A stretch of 64,000 nt of DNA from Pocillopora verrucosa (GCF_036669915.1 NC_089320.1:12958287-13022286); one strand, 5' to 3'; shown: positions 24,093-36,658, counted from the first letter of the stretch. Translations and numbers: made by a program. The notes: generated from the letters alone by a model not told the origin.

Positions 24093-27000
24093 TCATAGTT
24101 CCATAACAACGCCAACAGGATGAACGACGAAAGAAATTTCCAGGAAGAAATTTCCAAGGGCCTCTTCTAAGGTACTTCTGACCTGTATATGAGAGAAGAA
24201 ATAGTCATCAAATCAATGCGAAACTTGCTGGTTGAAGTACGTCTTTCCGTCATACACTTCTATACTTGATCTAAACACTTCTAAATAGTCTCCTTGGACC
24301 TTCATGTATCCTTGCGCAACGTTCCTTGCCACTGACGGTACGTTACGCAACATTTTTCGCACTATGTTTTGTCAAGCACAGCCTACCACCCACCTCAATT
24401 TGTCAGGTTACCCTGAAAATTTTGCAGGTATATTCACCCTTTAACCCCCAAGAATGATTTAAGCATCTGATTTCTCTAAACAGTATCACCAATAAATCAA
24501 ACATTAGGGTCACGAGAATATAGTAAATTATTACAAACTCAAGAAGCTCTTGACTGTTAGACAAATTCTCCTAACAAGTACTATAGGAAATGTATAAATA
24601 ACAGTATGGAGAACTTGCATGCTGATGTTAGGATGTAAAGGGTGAACATACTCAAACTTCTAGGGGGGATAAGAACCCAGACTTGTCCAACCAAAGAACA
24701 GCATGCTTACCATTATGCTACTACATTTCCTTTTACTCTCAAGTAGAATTTGCTCATCAAAATGGTGCCAAGCCTTACATTTGAGGCTTACCTTTAATGA
24801 GTGTTCAAAGTCACAGTACACCCACACCTCATCTTGCAATGTCTGTAAAAAGCCAAATGAATCTGAGTTCACTGCTTAGTAGTCTGTAGCAAGTTACCTA
24901 TCACAGTTCCACTATGTTTCCTAACAGTTCACAAGTAATCCATTTAAACTAATAATAGACAAGTAATCCATCTAAACTAATGATAGAAAAGCTGTTATGG
25001 TTGAAAGTCTTTCCCTAGATTACATGCCTTGTCTTAGTGTTATTACTGGCAATATCAGCACATTTCTCAACATACATAAGAATACTCCATGGTTAAATTC
25101 CTGACCTGAAGTTTTGCATTGCAGTAAGGAAGATGACCTTCTTGGATCAATGAGCATACTTTCTTCCAAAGTTGTTTTATTGTGAAATTCTCCTCTGTAT
25201 TGCAAAAAAGAACACCTCTATGATTAATCATACCTGACCCAAGCCTAATTCTAATGCGACAACCAATTTGAAGCTTCAACATCCCCCCCTCCCCCCTCAG
25301 CAATCCCCAAGGCATTTGAACTTTTGTAGATTGGTTTGTTCAAATTCCTGCTCCCCAGTGTGAAATTGTGTTCAAGTACCACACCCAAGTGCCAGATTTC
25401 ATCATCAATATTTTATAAAAGCAAAATCAGCGACAATGACTTTAAACAAATACTATACTATAGATAGACTATACTATAGATACTTCTATATAGTATACTA
25501 TACTATATATAAACTCTTCAAAGATACCAAGGCAATCACATGATAAGGACATAATTAGAATGAATGACTCTATTGACAAACTTAAACTGGTATATATAAA
25601 AGAAGGTAATTCATGTACCTTTTAAGGAACCTTTTTTGGCACAAACAATCCATTTTCCTCGTTGATGATAATCCAATCCATACTGTTGCTTCACTTGGAG
25701 AAGGTCTGTCTCCTTGAATTTTTCCAAAACAGTCTCTTTTTCTTTCCCTTTCCTGCAATTGATATGTGGAGGACTGACACACCACAACTTGACATAGGAA
25801 AGAAAAGAATAATTTAGCCAAAATTAACAAAAATTTCAAGTAACCCAAAATAATGATCTTTGTTTCTTAGTGAACATTGCCAATAAGTCTACAGATGTAT
25901 TAGATTAACATCCAGCTAAGTCCCAGGATCCATCTGGTAACTCACCCAATTGATGGTCATAACTTTCCTAGTAAATTAGGGAAGAGAATCTGACTCGAGT
26001 TGTTTGAAGGTTGGATAGCAATATCCACTGAATACAACACTTATCCACTGGATAGCCATTTATCCTTTGGATATTCCATTGAATAACTGGGCTTTGGTGT
26101 TATTTCAAGACAACACCCCCTTGCTGATAAGTTTGACTGTTCTCGTAATTTTTTCGCAAAATAATATTTGAATTGTGTGGATAAGAGTATAAACAGAAGA
26201 AGGTGAAAAGTAAGGGGATCACACAAGATAGCTTTTGTGTGTTTCTCTTTCTTTTCCAACACTTACTGATTTGGCTGAGGTATTTATAGGATTTAGAGCT
26301 TCCTCCAACAGTTTGCTCTTTCCACTTCCACATTTAGAACAATCTACACTACCACCCCTACTCCAGGGGCTATGGTGTTCTGCAGGATGATTGTTACATG
26401 TTCTGCTCACAATCTTCTCTTTGTCATCACCTTTCTTCAGCTGTGCTTTTTTTAAGCCTGATTTACCAGAATACACAGGTGAAAAGTCAAGTAAGTTGTC
26501 ACTTGTTGATAAGAAGTTTTGCCTTAAAACTGATGATTGGTTTGGTGTCAGTTCTGAAATCACTGTCAACTTTGGGGGAAGTACCTTGAAGCACAAACAG
26601 GTTAAGGTACTCTCATCTATAAAGAAAGGAACAAGAAGAAATATTAACCCATTAAACCCTAGGAGTGACCAGCATCTAATTTCTCTTAACAGCACTACTG
26701 CTGAATCATTCATCAAGAACTGTCATTTGATAACAATAAAGGAAATGACTGCCAACTTTATGAGCTTTGATTGTTAACTAAGTTCTCCTTGTCAGTACCA
26801 AAGGAAATGAATAGGGTAAAGTATAGAGAATACAGATACTGATGTTGGGCTGTAAAAGGTTAATGCAATAATGTCATTTCTGCAATAAACCTCTGTCTGT
26901 ATTCCCATTCCTGCATTTCCCTAAAAAAGAAAATCTCCATTACAGTAATAGTGTTGGTATCCATTTGGACTTGGTAGCACTTCATCATAATAATAATTAC

Positions 27001-28501
27001 CTAATTTGCATGTGTTTGAACAATTTTACAAATTTTCCACTTAGCAAAGAAATGTAGATTGTATGAGGTTTTCACTAACTCAGGGCAACATTTCAAAGGA
27101 GAAAAATTAATTACAAAATTTCCCTTTGTACTTTTTCTTATTAATTGAGCACCATTCTCTGATGAGGTCTTCTCTGGAAGCCCTAGAAATAAAAGTGGTA
27201 GGAGAGGGAGCTTTTTGCAGCTTTCACAGTATTATACTATGATTCCAAAGGATGGAAAAGCTGTAGTTTTATTAAATGCCATTTGGTAACTGAAAGAGCT
27301 ATTATATCACAATAATGGTTAAAATCTCAGAGAAATTCAAAAGAAACACAGAAGCCAAACAATAATTATCTCTTCTAATTTGTCTAACCTGCAACAACAT
27401 CGGCAGTATATTCTACGCAAAGTTCTTTATAAGTTCCCTATGGCACCCACAAGGAAGACTGATGAGTTAATAAGTCCTCAAATCGCCCAAAATGCCCTTC
27501 AAATTCACTCCAAAACACTTGTTTTAGGTTAGTAACATGACTGTCTTAAAAAAACTGTGGCAAGTAATTTAGAGTTAACAACTGAGTTGAAAACGTAAAT
27601 TGGCCACCATAAAGAGTTAAAAGGCTGACGTTTTGAGTGTTAGCCCTTTGTCAGAGTGATCACTCTGATGAAGGGCTAACACTCCAAATGTCAATACCCT
27701 TATTCATTTATAAAACTGTGTCCTGCAAAGCCCAAAAAAACAAGAAGTTAAAAGTCAAAAATGAGGGCAAGTGCTTAATCCCAGGAACCAAACACTAAGA
27801 AGCAGATGGTGTTTGGAACCTGTGATGAAGCAGAAACCCCATTTTTTGACATGTCTTCTCAAATGAAACCTTAGGAAATTGAACAGTGACACGTTTTCTC
27901 AAATCAAACAATGATTATTTATGCATTGTTACATTTTTCCATTCACTGAAAAAACACATTTGAATGCTACAACATTTTAGCTTTCATTTGATGAAAGTTT
28001 CATGCGGTTTCATCTGTTTTCCCCGTACGTAAACTGATCAATCTCAGTGGCATCAAAGTGTTTTATTTATTTAACGGTTAACGTTCCATACTTAAGACAC
28101 GACATAAAGTTTGAGTTCCTTTCGTCGTATTTGTTCGCGCTTCTTATTTCGCAAAACACTACCACAACTTAGCTTTCATTCGATGTAGTTGCCTCCGGTG
28201 GCGATTTAATTCTTTGTGGTGGCGATTTTTTTTGTGGTGAGTTTGTTGCGGTGGCCACTATTGACCGTAAACGATCAGGAGATGCAAGTGGTATGATTGG
28301 GCACAGCAAGAGCTTACACTTACCATACCATGGCTTAAATTCTCTGGAGGGAATATGCCTCAGTCTTTTATAATCACAAAAGCCTGACAGCAAATTTCTT
28401 GCAACATCATATGGATCTGGCAAGGAAGTCACATCAGCTGAAGAGCAAACACAGCTGCCCAAAACTGACTGATGTACTGCGATAACATCATTTGAGCCCA
28501 T
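24093..28501 (-). CDS. Unrecognised multi-exon gene, C-terminal part possibly DUF1917/C11orf68-like
   Basis: Proposed exons in transcript order: 28501-28324, 27437-27389, 27182-27132, 26920-26891, 26616-26267, 25787-25619, 25194-25106, 24842-24792, 24182-24093, about 350 residues ending in VGVVMEL. All junctions agree in phase except the first, where exon 1 ends in phase 1 and exon 2 is open only in phase 0. A small exon may be missing, or the splice is unusual. The N terminus (MGSNDVIAVHQSVLGSC) and the Ser/Lys-rich middle match nothing I know. The end holds YHQRGKWIVCAKKGSL, a helix with KQLWKKVCSLIQEGHLPY, then DEVWVYCDF. The GKW, W..V...EG.L, V.VYxxDF pattern resembles DUF1917 (C11orf68/Bles03). 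That resemblance is weak and function is unknown. Confidence 0.6.
24434..24646 (+). mobile_element. MITE subfamily A
   Basis: Ends TCACCCTTTAACCCC and GTAAAGGGTGA pair as inverted repeats. Intron of the unknown gene. Confidence 0.85.
25445..25514. repeat. CTATA-rich microsatellite with self-complementarity
   Basis: Repeats of ACTATACTATAGAT and TATAGTATAC type, AT-rich and able to fold on itself. Lies in an intron of the unknown gene. Confidence 0.7.
26000..26110. repeat. TTATCC/GGATA interspersed repeat
   Basis: Contains repeated TTATCCACTGGATAGC and TTTATCCTTTGGATATTC motifs. Lies in an intron of the unknown gene. Likely a transposon remnant. Confidence 0.5.
26644..26863 (+). mobile_element. 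MITE subfamily A
   Basis: Ends TTAACCCATTAAACCC and TGTAAAAGGTTAA. Intron of the unknown gene. Confidence 0.85.
27551..27700. mobile_element. Foldback family D copy
   Basis: Contains ACTGAGTTGAAAACGTAAATT and the inner inverted repeat GAGTGTTAGCCCTTTGTCAG around TGATCA, arms about 25 nt with two mismatches. Confidence 0.75.
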
Positions 28502-28713
28502 AGATAAGAAACCAGAGCCCCCTTAAAAGCATTAAAACAGATTTTCTGTCACCAAGACACCGCTTAGCTCGAGCATTTTGTTATAAACGATACGATTTCA
28601 AATTAGAACTCAAAACACCGCAGCCGCCATTTTTTCTATCGCTCCAGTCCTCCTTTGGGAAACGTTTCAATTTTGTACGGGGGGAAGTCTGGGCTGGTTG
28701 TTCTAATTTCAAC
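28502..28713. promoter_or_regulatory. Compact divergent promoter between unknown gene and NECAP
   Basis: Only 212 bp separate the start codon of the minus-strand unknown gene from the NECAP start codon on the plus strand. There is no room for separate promoters, so a shared bidirectional promoter is the simplest reading. No TATA box is evident; a YY1-type motif lies inside it. Confidence 0.65.
28623..28633. promoter_or_regulatory. YY1-type motif GCCGCCATTTT
   Basis: The sequence matches the GCCGCCATnTT consensus exactly and lies about 80 bp upstream of the NECAP start codon. YY1 sites are typical of TATA-less animal promoters near the transcription start. Binding here is inferred only. Confidence 0.45.
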
Positions 28714-31700
28714 ATGGAGGACTATGAAAGTGTTCTGTGTGTTAAGAATGAATGTTTTATTTACAAAATTCCTCCGAGAACAAGCAACCGAGGATACAGG
28801 TACTCAGATACGTTCCTTTAGCATGATTTTTTTGTCTCTGAACTTATCTGATCTTTACGCGTTCACGGGTTAACTGGAAAGAGCCATTTGGGAAAAATTC
28901 ATTTTTTTCTTCCTGTTTGGATATTTGACTATAGGGAATATCCAGAATCCAAATTGAAAGATAAATGAAAAATACTTGTTTTCCGAAAATCCGCGCTCAT
29001 AATTACAAATGCCTTTTATGTTTCTTGAAATGTTATGCGTAAATTATACAACTTCGATCAGTGTTATGTAGAAATAATATCAAATTACCAATTAGTGAAT
29101 ACGTAGCGTTCGCTCTAATTTATATTAGCATTAACTATGCTCACGCTGTCTTAAAATGTACTTCACTTTCACCTTAAATTGGCCTCAACTGATTAAATTT
29201 TAGGCTCATCTTGAAGGTTTTTAGGACAGCATTAACAACCATGAAAAAGTTGTCAATTATTGTGATCAAATTTTGGGCGTTAGTCTTCACCTTCTTCCTT
29301 CCGAGGTTGATGGAAGTCGATCTTTAAGTAGAGAACGTTGTTTTTATAAAGTAAATAAACTTAATGCCCCTCCCTAGGTGCATGAGAAAATCTTTACAGA
29401 AGGGATGGTTTTGAAAGTAATGTACAAAAAAAGAAAGGAAAAAAACATTGTCTATCATTAAGGGAGTCCCTGGATTATTAATTAAAAGCACAAGTAACCT
29501 TTGATAAACTAATAGATTTTCCTTTCCATCTGCCTTCTGCTTAATTAAGCATTAAAGTGCACTTTGTATTGGTTTACTGTCATAGTAATCTATACTGGAG
29601 GTTTGGAGAACACATGAAAAGTTTGTAAATCTAATTGGTAACCTATCATGGATTGACATCCCATCCAGGGGGAGAGGAAATACTCCTCTTTGCTTCCTGC
29701 TACCCACTCTGTGATAAGCTGTAGCAGCATGGGTCTCTTGGCTCAAACGTCAATTTCTTGCTTTCTCAGAGCTGCAGACTGGAAACTTGATCAGCCAGAT
29801 TGGACTGGAAGGTTAAGAGTCTGTGCAAAGGGAAAGGAGTGTTACATCAAGATTGAGGACAAGACAAGTGGTGAGTTGTATCAATTAAAGGTGACTTCTA
29901 GAATACATAATCAACATGTAAGAATGAGAAGGTTACCAGTCAGAGGGTGTGAGGTATAGAAGCTAAAAATTGTAAAACATCCTGGGCAAATAGAAAGGAA
30001 GGAGCAAGGTTTCAATTAGAAGCTGGTTACTGGCAGTCTACCATCACCTGTGAGCAAGTTCTTGTCTTTGAATTTCACCTTAGAGTCCTTTTTAGGGTAT
30101 GACTGCCTCTTTGCCCCTTAACCCTTTAACACCTAAGAGTGACTAGCATCTAATTTCTCCTAACAATTTAACCTCTGAATAAAACATTAATGTTACAAGA
30201 ATTGAGGAAATGATCACCAACTAAAGAAGCTGTGGATTATGAAACAAATTCTCCTTATCAGTAACCTAAGGAATGTATAGGGAACAGTATAGAGAATATG
30301 CATACTGATATTAGTCTGGAAAGGGTTAAGCAAGCATTTAAGGAAAAAGCTATTGAAATCCCTGGAAGAAGGCCAAGAACAGATCACTGTTGGCAACATT
30401 TACTTCGCATGTTGTTTCAATCAGTAAAGTTAGTTTTTCAAGAAAATATCCCACATCCCTTTAAATTCACAATTATATCAACTATAGAATGGGAACTTGA
30501 TTATAGAAAAATTGCTCAACCCAAAGGTTCTACTCCTGTTATTTTTGTGTTCAGGTGAACTCTTTGCTAAGTGTCCTGTAGATGATTACCCAGGGATTGC
30601 AGTGGAAGGTGTTCTAGATAGCAGCCGTTACTTTGTCTTGAAAATTGTGAATGATGGTGGTATGTGCTATTCAGTGTATTTTTATTTAGGAAGCATTTAG
30701 TAATAATCATAATGTTTTATTTCATGTTCACTTAATTAAGTTTAAACCTTTGAAAGCCCACTGAGCTAAATCTGCGGTATTTACAAACAAGTTAATCTTT
30801 TTTCATTTGGTACATTTCTCCTGACCAGTTCACCATTTAAACCCTCAGGGTGACCAGAATTTAATTTCTCCTCACAGTAATATCGCTGAATTATTTATTA
30901 AGATGTTGAGAATAAAGAAATGATCATCAGCCTAAGAAGCTTTGATTGTTAAACAAATTCTCCTTGTCAGAAACAAAGGAGATGTGTAGAGAACATTGTA
31001 GAGAATATGGTTAATGTCATTTAGCTGTCTGTCTATACATGCTTTCATTTGTTGATTCATTCATTCACAGCATTTGAGCAGAGTATTTTAATGGAAATAT
31101 TTTGGTTCTAATTGCAGGGCGTCATGCTTTTATTGGAATGGGTTTCACAGACAGAGGAGATAGCTTTGATTTTAATGTAGCATTGCAAGACCACTTCAAG
31201 TATGTTGATATGCAGATTGTTTTATCATGTGTGGAATTTTTTTCCAGTAATTTTTTTTTGTCATTGAAAATTCTTATCCACATGTTGATCTCAATTTGAG
31301 TTGGAGAAGGTGGGAAATAGCTGGGCAAGAAACATTTAAAAGTTGCTTACTTCTCAAAGACCACTAATGGCCTTACTATGCTCATTGTCACAACATGACC
31401 ATTATTGTATATTCAACCAAACCACACCAGCATATCACGCAAAAATTGAGAATTATACCATTAGTAAGGTTAATAGTTATGTGGTCATAATGTCTAAAAA
31501 CCTGATTATCTTTTTCTTTTGAGAAAAGTGAATATAATTTTCAGGATCACATCAATATTTACTTTTATGAAAAATTCATAGTATTTCTAAGTATTGATAT
31601 AAAAACCATTGAAAATACAAGGGAATACTATGGTACTGGTCTTACCTTAAGGTTATTTAAAATTAAAATGATAATTGATAAATACTTGTTATAGAAAATA

Positions 31701-34383
31701 TGGATTTTTACATGTACCGTTCTATCAAATTTAGATTGGAATTCCATATTTTTTGGATGACCTGTATTTTGTTTATATTTACTCTTGTGTCATACATAGA
31801 TGGTTGAAACAGAGTGAAAAACTTGCTGCAGAAGCTGAGCAACCTGATCTTACTCCAAAATTAGACTTGGGCTTCAAAGAAGGTCAAACAATTCACATTA
31901 ATCTTGGGGTGAGTTGGACTGTCTCTCGCAATTAAATACACTCAGAAATAAAGCTTAACCCTTTAACTACCAAGATCTGATCGTTAATTCTCCCATCTAG
32001 CTGCTACACACTTCCTTGTCAATCAGTTTCATGAATTTGGTCTTGAATCAAGATCACAATTTCTACCTGACAAGTTTGAATATTCTCAATTCCTGTTTGC
32101 TGAATAATGTATGGATATTATGCAGAAAAGTTACAGGTTTATCGCTAGGGATGCAATAAATGAAAGTCTACTACAGTAGGCCTCCAAGATATTCAATACA
32201 GTGTACATCATGTTCCAAGTGTACACATAGCAATGATACTTTCCCATTTCCTTGCTGCAGTCATAAAAATTAATTCAAAGCACTTTGTGCAACTTGTTCT
32301 GGGAAATAAATTTTGCAGTGGGGACCTATATTACAAGACAAGTTGTCCACATTGCATGCAAAAAATTGTTGTTGAGGTATTTCCTTATACTATGTAGCTG
32401 TAACTCATGACTGAATGTGTGTCTACTTAAAAAGCCCCAACCAGTAAGAAAATCTAAACAGAAAAAAAAAACATGGAAACCATTACTGCACCATCATGTT
32501 TTTGGTCAATCCTCATACTCTGAAGGTTTCATTTCAGACAAAGTTCCAATATTGATCACATCATATTGCTGGGCATTGCCTTTGCCCTTCTCTCAAGGGG
32601 ATACTGACATTGCATTACATTGTTTACGTCATTTTGCTTCCAACTTCGAGGAGATTAGTAGAATATTGGCACTGTGAGACAGAAAAACACAAAAGAGCAA
32701 TCATTATGATAAACAAGCAACAAGTAGGGCTAAGAATGGAGAGGGTAAAAACATGTTATGAAAGACAGTGTTTTTCAAGATGCCTCAACTGTGATGTAGC
32801 TCCTTTGTCATATTTCAAGAACATTCAATAAGTAAAATGTGATTTTAACTTTTCAGAATCGTGCACCTGGTGCAAGTGCAACAAGCCGTCCTAAGCCAGG
32901 TATGCCTGATTTGATACTAACAAATTAATGAACAATTTTTGGATAATTGTGAGTTTTGTGAGTGATATAATTTTATTGCTATAGAAATGTATGCAGGAAG
33001 GATTTGAAAATTCATATATTATTTAAAGAATAATTTTATATGATGTGACATCTTCAGATAAGTAATCTGTTGAAATGAGGTTTCATCCAGTTTCTGACAA
33101 ATGTAATACCCACCATACACAGTTTTTTTATTTAGTGTGATCAATCCATTTTCAGCATTTGAATAGATCTGTGACAACCATGGTTATGCTCAATACATGT
33201 GACTTTACTCATAGTCTGGAAAATTAAAGCATTAATGGTTTGGATAAAGTGTGGCAAAGTCTTGGATTTTGCTCACACCAATGCTTGTGGAGGAGGAATG
33301 TAGAAAGGGAAACGGTGGACTGAGGCTGGACATGGGGGTTACTTGACCTGCTGGTAACTGGCAGAAATTAATGGTGTTCTCTGCCGGAGGCCTTAGATGC
33401 ACAGACACACAAAGAGGACTAACTAACTAAATTAAATGCTTTTGATCTAGCCATAAGGCAACTTTGTCTTAATATAATTCAGAATTCACTTGCCTGACTA
33501 TGTTACACACCTGGAAGATCATGCAGCTTTATCTCTAAAAAATATGATTCATTCCTAACTAATTTTGGTTCATTTTCTTATAGCAGGAGGTGGATTTGGT
33601 GTCATCCCCCCTCCCCCTGGGGGTTTAGCTCCCAAGCTAGCACCACCCCCAGGGGCAGGGGCATCACCTGCATCTGGGAGGAGACCAAGTCCTAATTTTC
33701 AACCTCAGGCTCCCTTCCCTGACATGGGAAGTTTTGGTTCCATGTCAACAGTTCCACAACAAAGTCAACAACAGAGTACAACATCTGATTGGGGAGATTT
33801 TACTTCTGCATCTGGGTAAGTGAATTCTGGTTTAAAAACTGAGTACAGTGCACATGCTCATGCCTGAAAACTGCTGGCTAGCATGGGCATCAGGCCAAGC
33901 TAAATTGGATTAAGAGTTTCAGCTAGGGGTTTGGAGTGCTGATTCTAAAACTAGACAGGATTCTTGTTTATTGTAGTTTATTGCTTTCTTCAGCACCTCA
34001 TCAACTTTCTTGAGAGTATGTTAAAACTCATGTAGACCTCCTGGATGGTGAGAGGGATCTTAAGTGTCAGATGTTTTCCCGAATACGATGATTCAGGCTC
34101 GGTTTCACTATTTTTTACTTAAGTCACTGTTGTAATAGGGGGCTGGTGCCATGAGGCAGACCCCAAAAAAGGAGTCTTACAGTGTGCAGTAGACGGCCAG
34201 TTACCACCTTTCAAGTATTGATGGTGACTGATGACTTTGGCCATAAGGTGCTTGTTCTTTAGAGCTAAGTCTAAGCTAACCTGAATTCAATTTTGCCCCA
34301 TTACAGCCTCAAAGGGTCATCCATTGTTTTTCTTTTTGCATTCTTTTCATAGGAGTTCTGATTCTAGCTGGGTACAGTTCTAG
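28714..34383 (+). CDS. NECAP: NECAP, adaptin-ear-binding coat-associated protein
   Basis: Eight exons, 28714-28799, 29770-29870, 30555-30659, 31118-31199, 31800-31908, 32857-32899, 33584-33815 and 34353-34383, give 262 residues with every phase consistent. The N-terminal PHear domain (residues about 1-135) begins [19 protein letters not shown] and includes [38 protein letters not shown] and [15 protein letters not shown]. The C-terminal half is Pro/Gly/Gln-rich and disordered, with SDWGDF and a terminal WVQF, the tetrapeptide that binds the AP-2 alpha ear. It acts in clathrin-mediated endocytosis at the plasma membrane. Length is near the 275 residues of human NECAP1. Exon 7 starts at a TAGCAG tandem acceptor. 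A single gene stands for vertebrate NECAP1 and NECAP2. Confidence 0.96.
30118..30329 (+). mobile_element. MITE subfamily A
   Basis: Well preserved: TTAACCCTTTAACACCTAAG to GGAAAGGGTTAA. NECAP intron 2. Confidence 0.9.
30831..31016 (+). mobile_element. MITE subfamily A, 3'-eroded
   Basis: Starts CACCATTTAAACCCTCAG and fades after GAGAATATGGTTAATG. NECAP intron 3. Confidence 0.75.
31955..32131 (-). mobile_element. MITE subfamily B, reversed, partial
   Basis: TTAACCCTTTAACTACCAAG then AGCTGCTACACACTTCCTTG. NECAP intron 5. Confidence 0.75.
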
Positions 34384-34819
34384 AGATATTTCATATCAAT
34401 AGTCAAAGAGGAAAGTATTTTAATGAGACATTTTGCTCCGTCTACTTGTGTGCTTTCAAATTTACACAAATGTAACATAATGTAATGATTGCAGAATGTA
34501 AATTGTTAGAATTAGTTACAGTATTGTCATGAATGTGTTAGCAAAGAAGTGAAGCTTTAGACAAGGTGATGTAGAATTTAGTGTACAAGTAAACCGTTTA
34601 CCAAACATTGTTACATAATCTTGTCAGTGATAAAAAAGTGGAGGATTATTATTTACCTAGAAATTCAATCTTAGAATGAAATTCAGACATCATGGCAAGT
34701 TTCAAGATGGGTTTGCAATGTTACCAATTTTTCCTGTTACTGACAAGGTCGTGTGAGCAAGTTTTTCAAAATGAAATGATTGGTGAGAGGGCTGTTCAAC
34801 TGAGTGTCCTTGAACTTAT

Positions 34820-34970
34820 TACATCAGCCAATCAGAACAGCGGACAATATCCCAAAAAGCCAGTGAAAACTGAAAGGAGGTAACTGTTCCAAGCGCGGGA
34901 AAACGCGGACGACCAGGTCGCGATTGGTTTTAATTTTCTTTCTGATTGGTTGAGAGGCTAGGCTAAGTTT
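34820..34970 (-). repeat. CCAAT-type interspersed repeat, reversed
   Basis: GACCAGGTCGCGATTGGTTT then TTCTGATTGGTTGAGAGGC. Lies downstream of NECAP. Confidence 0.55.
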
Positions 34971-35398
34971 TTTAGAATAATCCCTGGGTGCAATAAGAGG
35001 AAACCTAATTGCGGGAATTCTTTCGACACTCAATTGGACATTGTCTGATGTAGACCAAATATTTCTCCGTCTTATGGGCATTATGGCACATAAGACAAAG
35101 AGGTGACATCTTAACGTGAAAAGTGAAAGAGTAGCCTTTTAATATGTCAGTCGTAACGGAAAAAGAAAACAATCTTATATTTGTTTTGCTTAAATATTTC
35201 CCTCTTGTTTTCCGGGTTTGTTACGCGTTACGTATAGTTAACGACCCGTCTAGCAAGGGTGAGGAAGGGGGTGAAATACTAGACAATAATGTGTAAACAG
35301 AACCGTCTCCAAAATGCAAAGGAACTAGACCCCCCCCCTTCAAGATAAGAGTATTTTTTCCCACTCTTAAAACACTGAAAACGCGTCAAGGTCGCTTT

Positions 35399-35571
35399 TT
35401 TAACTGAGGTGACACAAAAGAAGTTTCTCCTTACACTATCAATACACTTTCCAACGGAATGAGAGGCGATATTGTTTGAATAACACCAAATTCCTCTACT
35501 TAAAAGTATAAGAGATGTATGGGAGACAGTGCGGAGAATTGACAATTAGATCTGGGGAGTGAAATAGTTAA
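35399..35571 (+). mobile_element. MITE subfamily C
   Basis: Body with CTCCTTACACTATCAATACA and ends in GAGTGAAATAGTTAA. Confidence 0.7.
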
Positions 35572-35585
35572 GCAAAACAACCAAA

Positions 35586-36023
35586 CTATAAGCGACACAG
35601 AGTCGTTGTTTTAATGAAATTTATTTTTTCGCCATTATGTTTCATAATTACCGAAGCTCTCCATGAAATTTCAAGCAAAACCTGTTCTTTTCTCGGTCGT
35701 ACCAAATTCGCCTTAAACAGGTTTTGGAAGTAATTATTACTAAACGTACGCAGGTTTTCCGCTTTCTTATACTTTCGTCGATCATTTTTAGATGGTATAC
35801 ATTCTTTGAAGTGAAATGTTCTATGAGCTGTGAGTTCAACTTTTTTCGGAATAACTGATTTCAAAGTCTTGTATTTTAATTCATGGTATATATTGTTATT
35901 GTAGTTGGCTGCGATGGCCATCTTCTCGAATCGTTTGCGAAGGAAAATAGTTTGTTGACCTTGATGTTGTTTACTTAAGTAGAGCTTCAGACATTTTATT
36001 TTCCTGACTGTAGACATTTGCAT
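35586..36023 (-). CDS. Unplaced 145-codon ORF, Lys-rich
   Basis: The longest otherwise unexplained single frame in the spacer. It starts MQMSTVRKIKCLKLYLSKQ and is basic throughout, with no signal peptide, membrane segment or domain that I recognise. It lies between a MITE and another repeat. It may be a chance ORF, a fragment of an old element, or a small taxon-specific gene. Confidence 0.2.
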   Translation of the reverse strand: MQMSTVRKIKCLKLYLSKQHQGQQTIFLRKRFEKMAIAANYNNNIYHELKYKTLKSVIPKKVELTAHRTFHFKECIPSKNDRRKYKKAENLRTFSNNYFQNLFKANLVRPRKEQVLLEISWRASVIMKHNGEKINFIKTTTLCRL

Positions 36024-36089
36024 TAGAACATGGCTATTGTATTAAGGATGTAAGGCAAGGAACATTCTTTCCGTATGCAGTTCTGTCAA

Positions 36090-36427
36090 TTCAGAGGCGG
36101 CGGAGCGCTTTGAATTGTGGAGGGAGGGAGCACATCCCTTATACTAGGCCAAGTACATACCCTCACTCAAATTTTCTAAACACATTTTTAATGTCTGACT
36201 CTTGAACACAGGCCGGAGCTGTTCAAATGAAATTTAATTTCGCCAGGCAACGATACTGATGAAGCGATTGAAAAGATTACAAGATCCGAATTTCATGCTG
36301 CGCTGGCAAAATCGTCGGCACTGAAACTTGATTTGGGGGGGGGGGGGGGGAGGGAGCATAGCCCCCTAAATTTTGCCCAAGAGGGACTGCAGCCCCCTGT
36401 CCTCCTGCTCCGCCGCCTATGTTAGTG
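36090..36427. mobile_element. MITE-like element with GGCGGCGGAGC inverted ends
   Basis: AGGCGGCGGAGCG at the left and GCTCCGCCGCCTATG at the right are inverted copies about 13 bp long. Internal poly-G run near 36338. No coding capacity. Confidence 0.65.
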
Positions 36428-36658
36428 TATCGTAGAATGTAAAGCAAGAAAGGGTCTTTTCATACGTAGTTCTGTTAATTATGTAATGTCAACGTATGCT
36501 ATAGTTTACAAAGTCAGTTCAAATAATAATAACCCAATTGTTCAGTATAAAGTAAATACCATTTCAACGCTCTCTTGTGGTTTTATTAGGATTCAACTGG
36601 ATAATTTCTAACATCCTCCTTCATCAAATGAGTGAACTGTTTTCATACCCAAGCATAT

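Noticed and set aside
26391-26777. Plus-strand 128-codon frame
   Set aside because: It is antisense to the 26616-26267 exon of the minus-strand gene and runs into a MITE.
28169-28323. Extension of exon 1 of the unknown gene to the stop at 28169
   Set aside because: A strong GTAAGT donor ends the exon at 28324 and the extension becomes low-complexity Pro/Ser/Lys.
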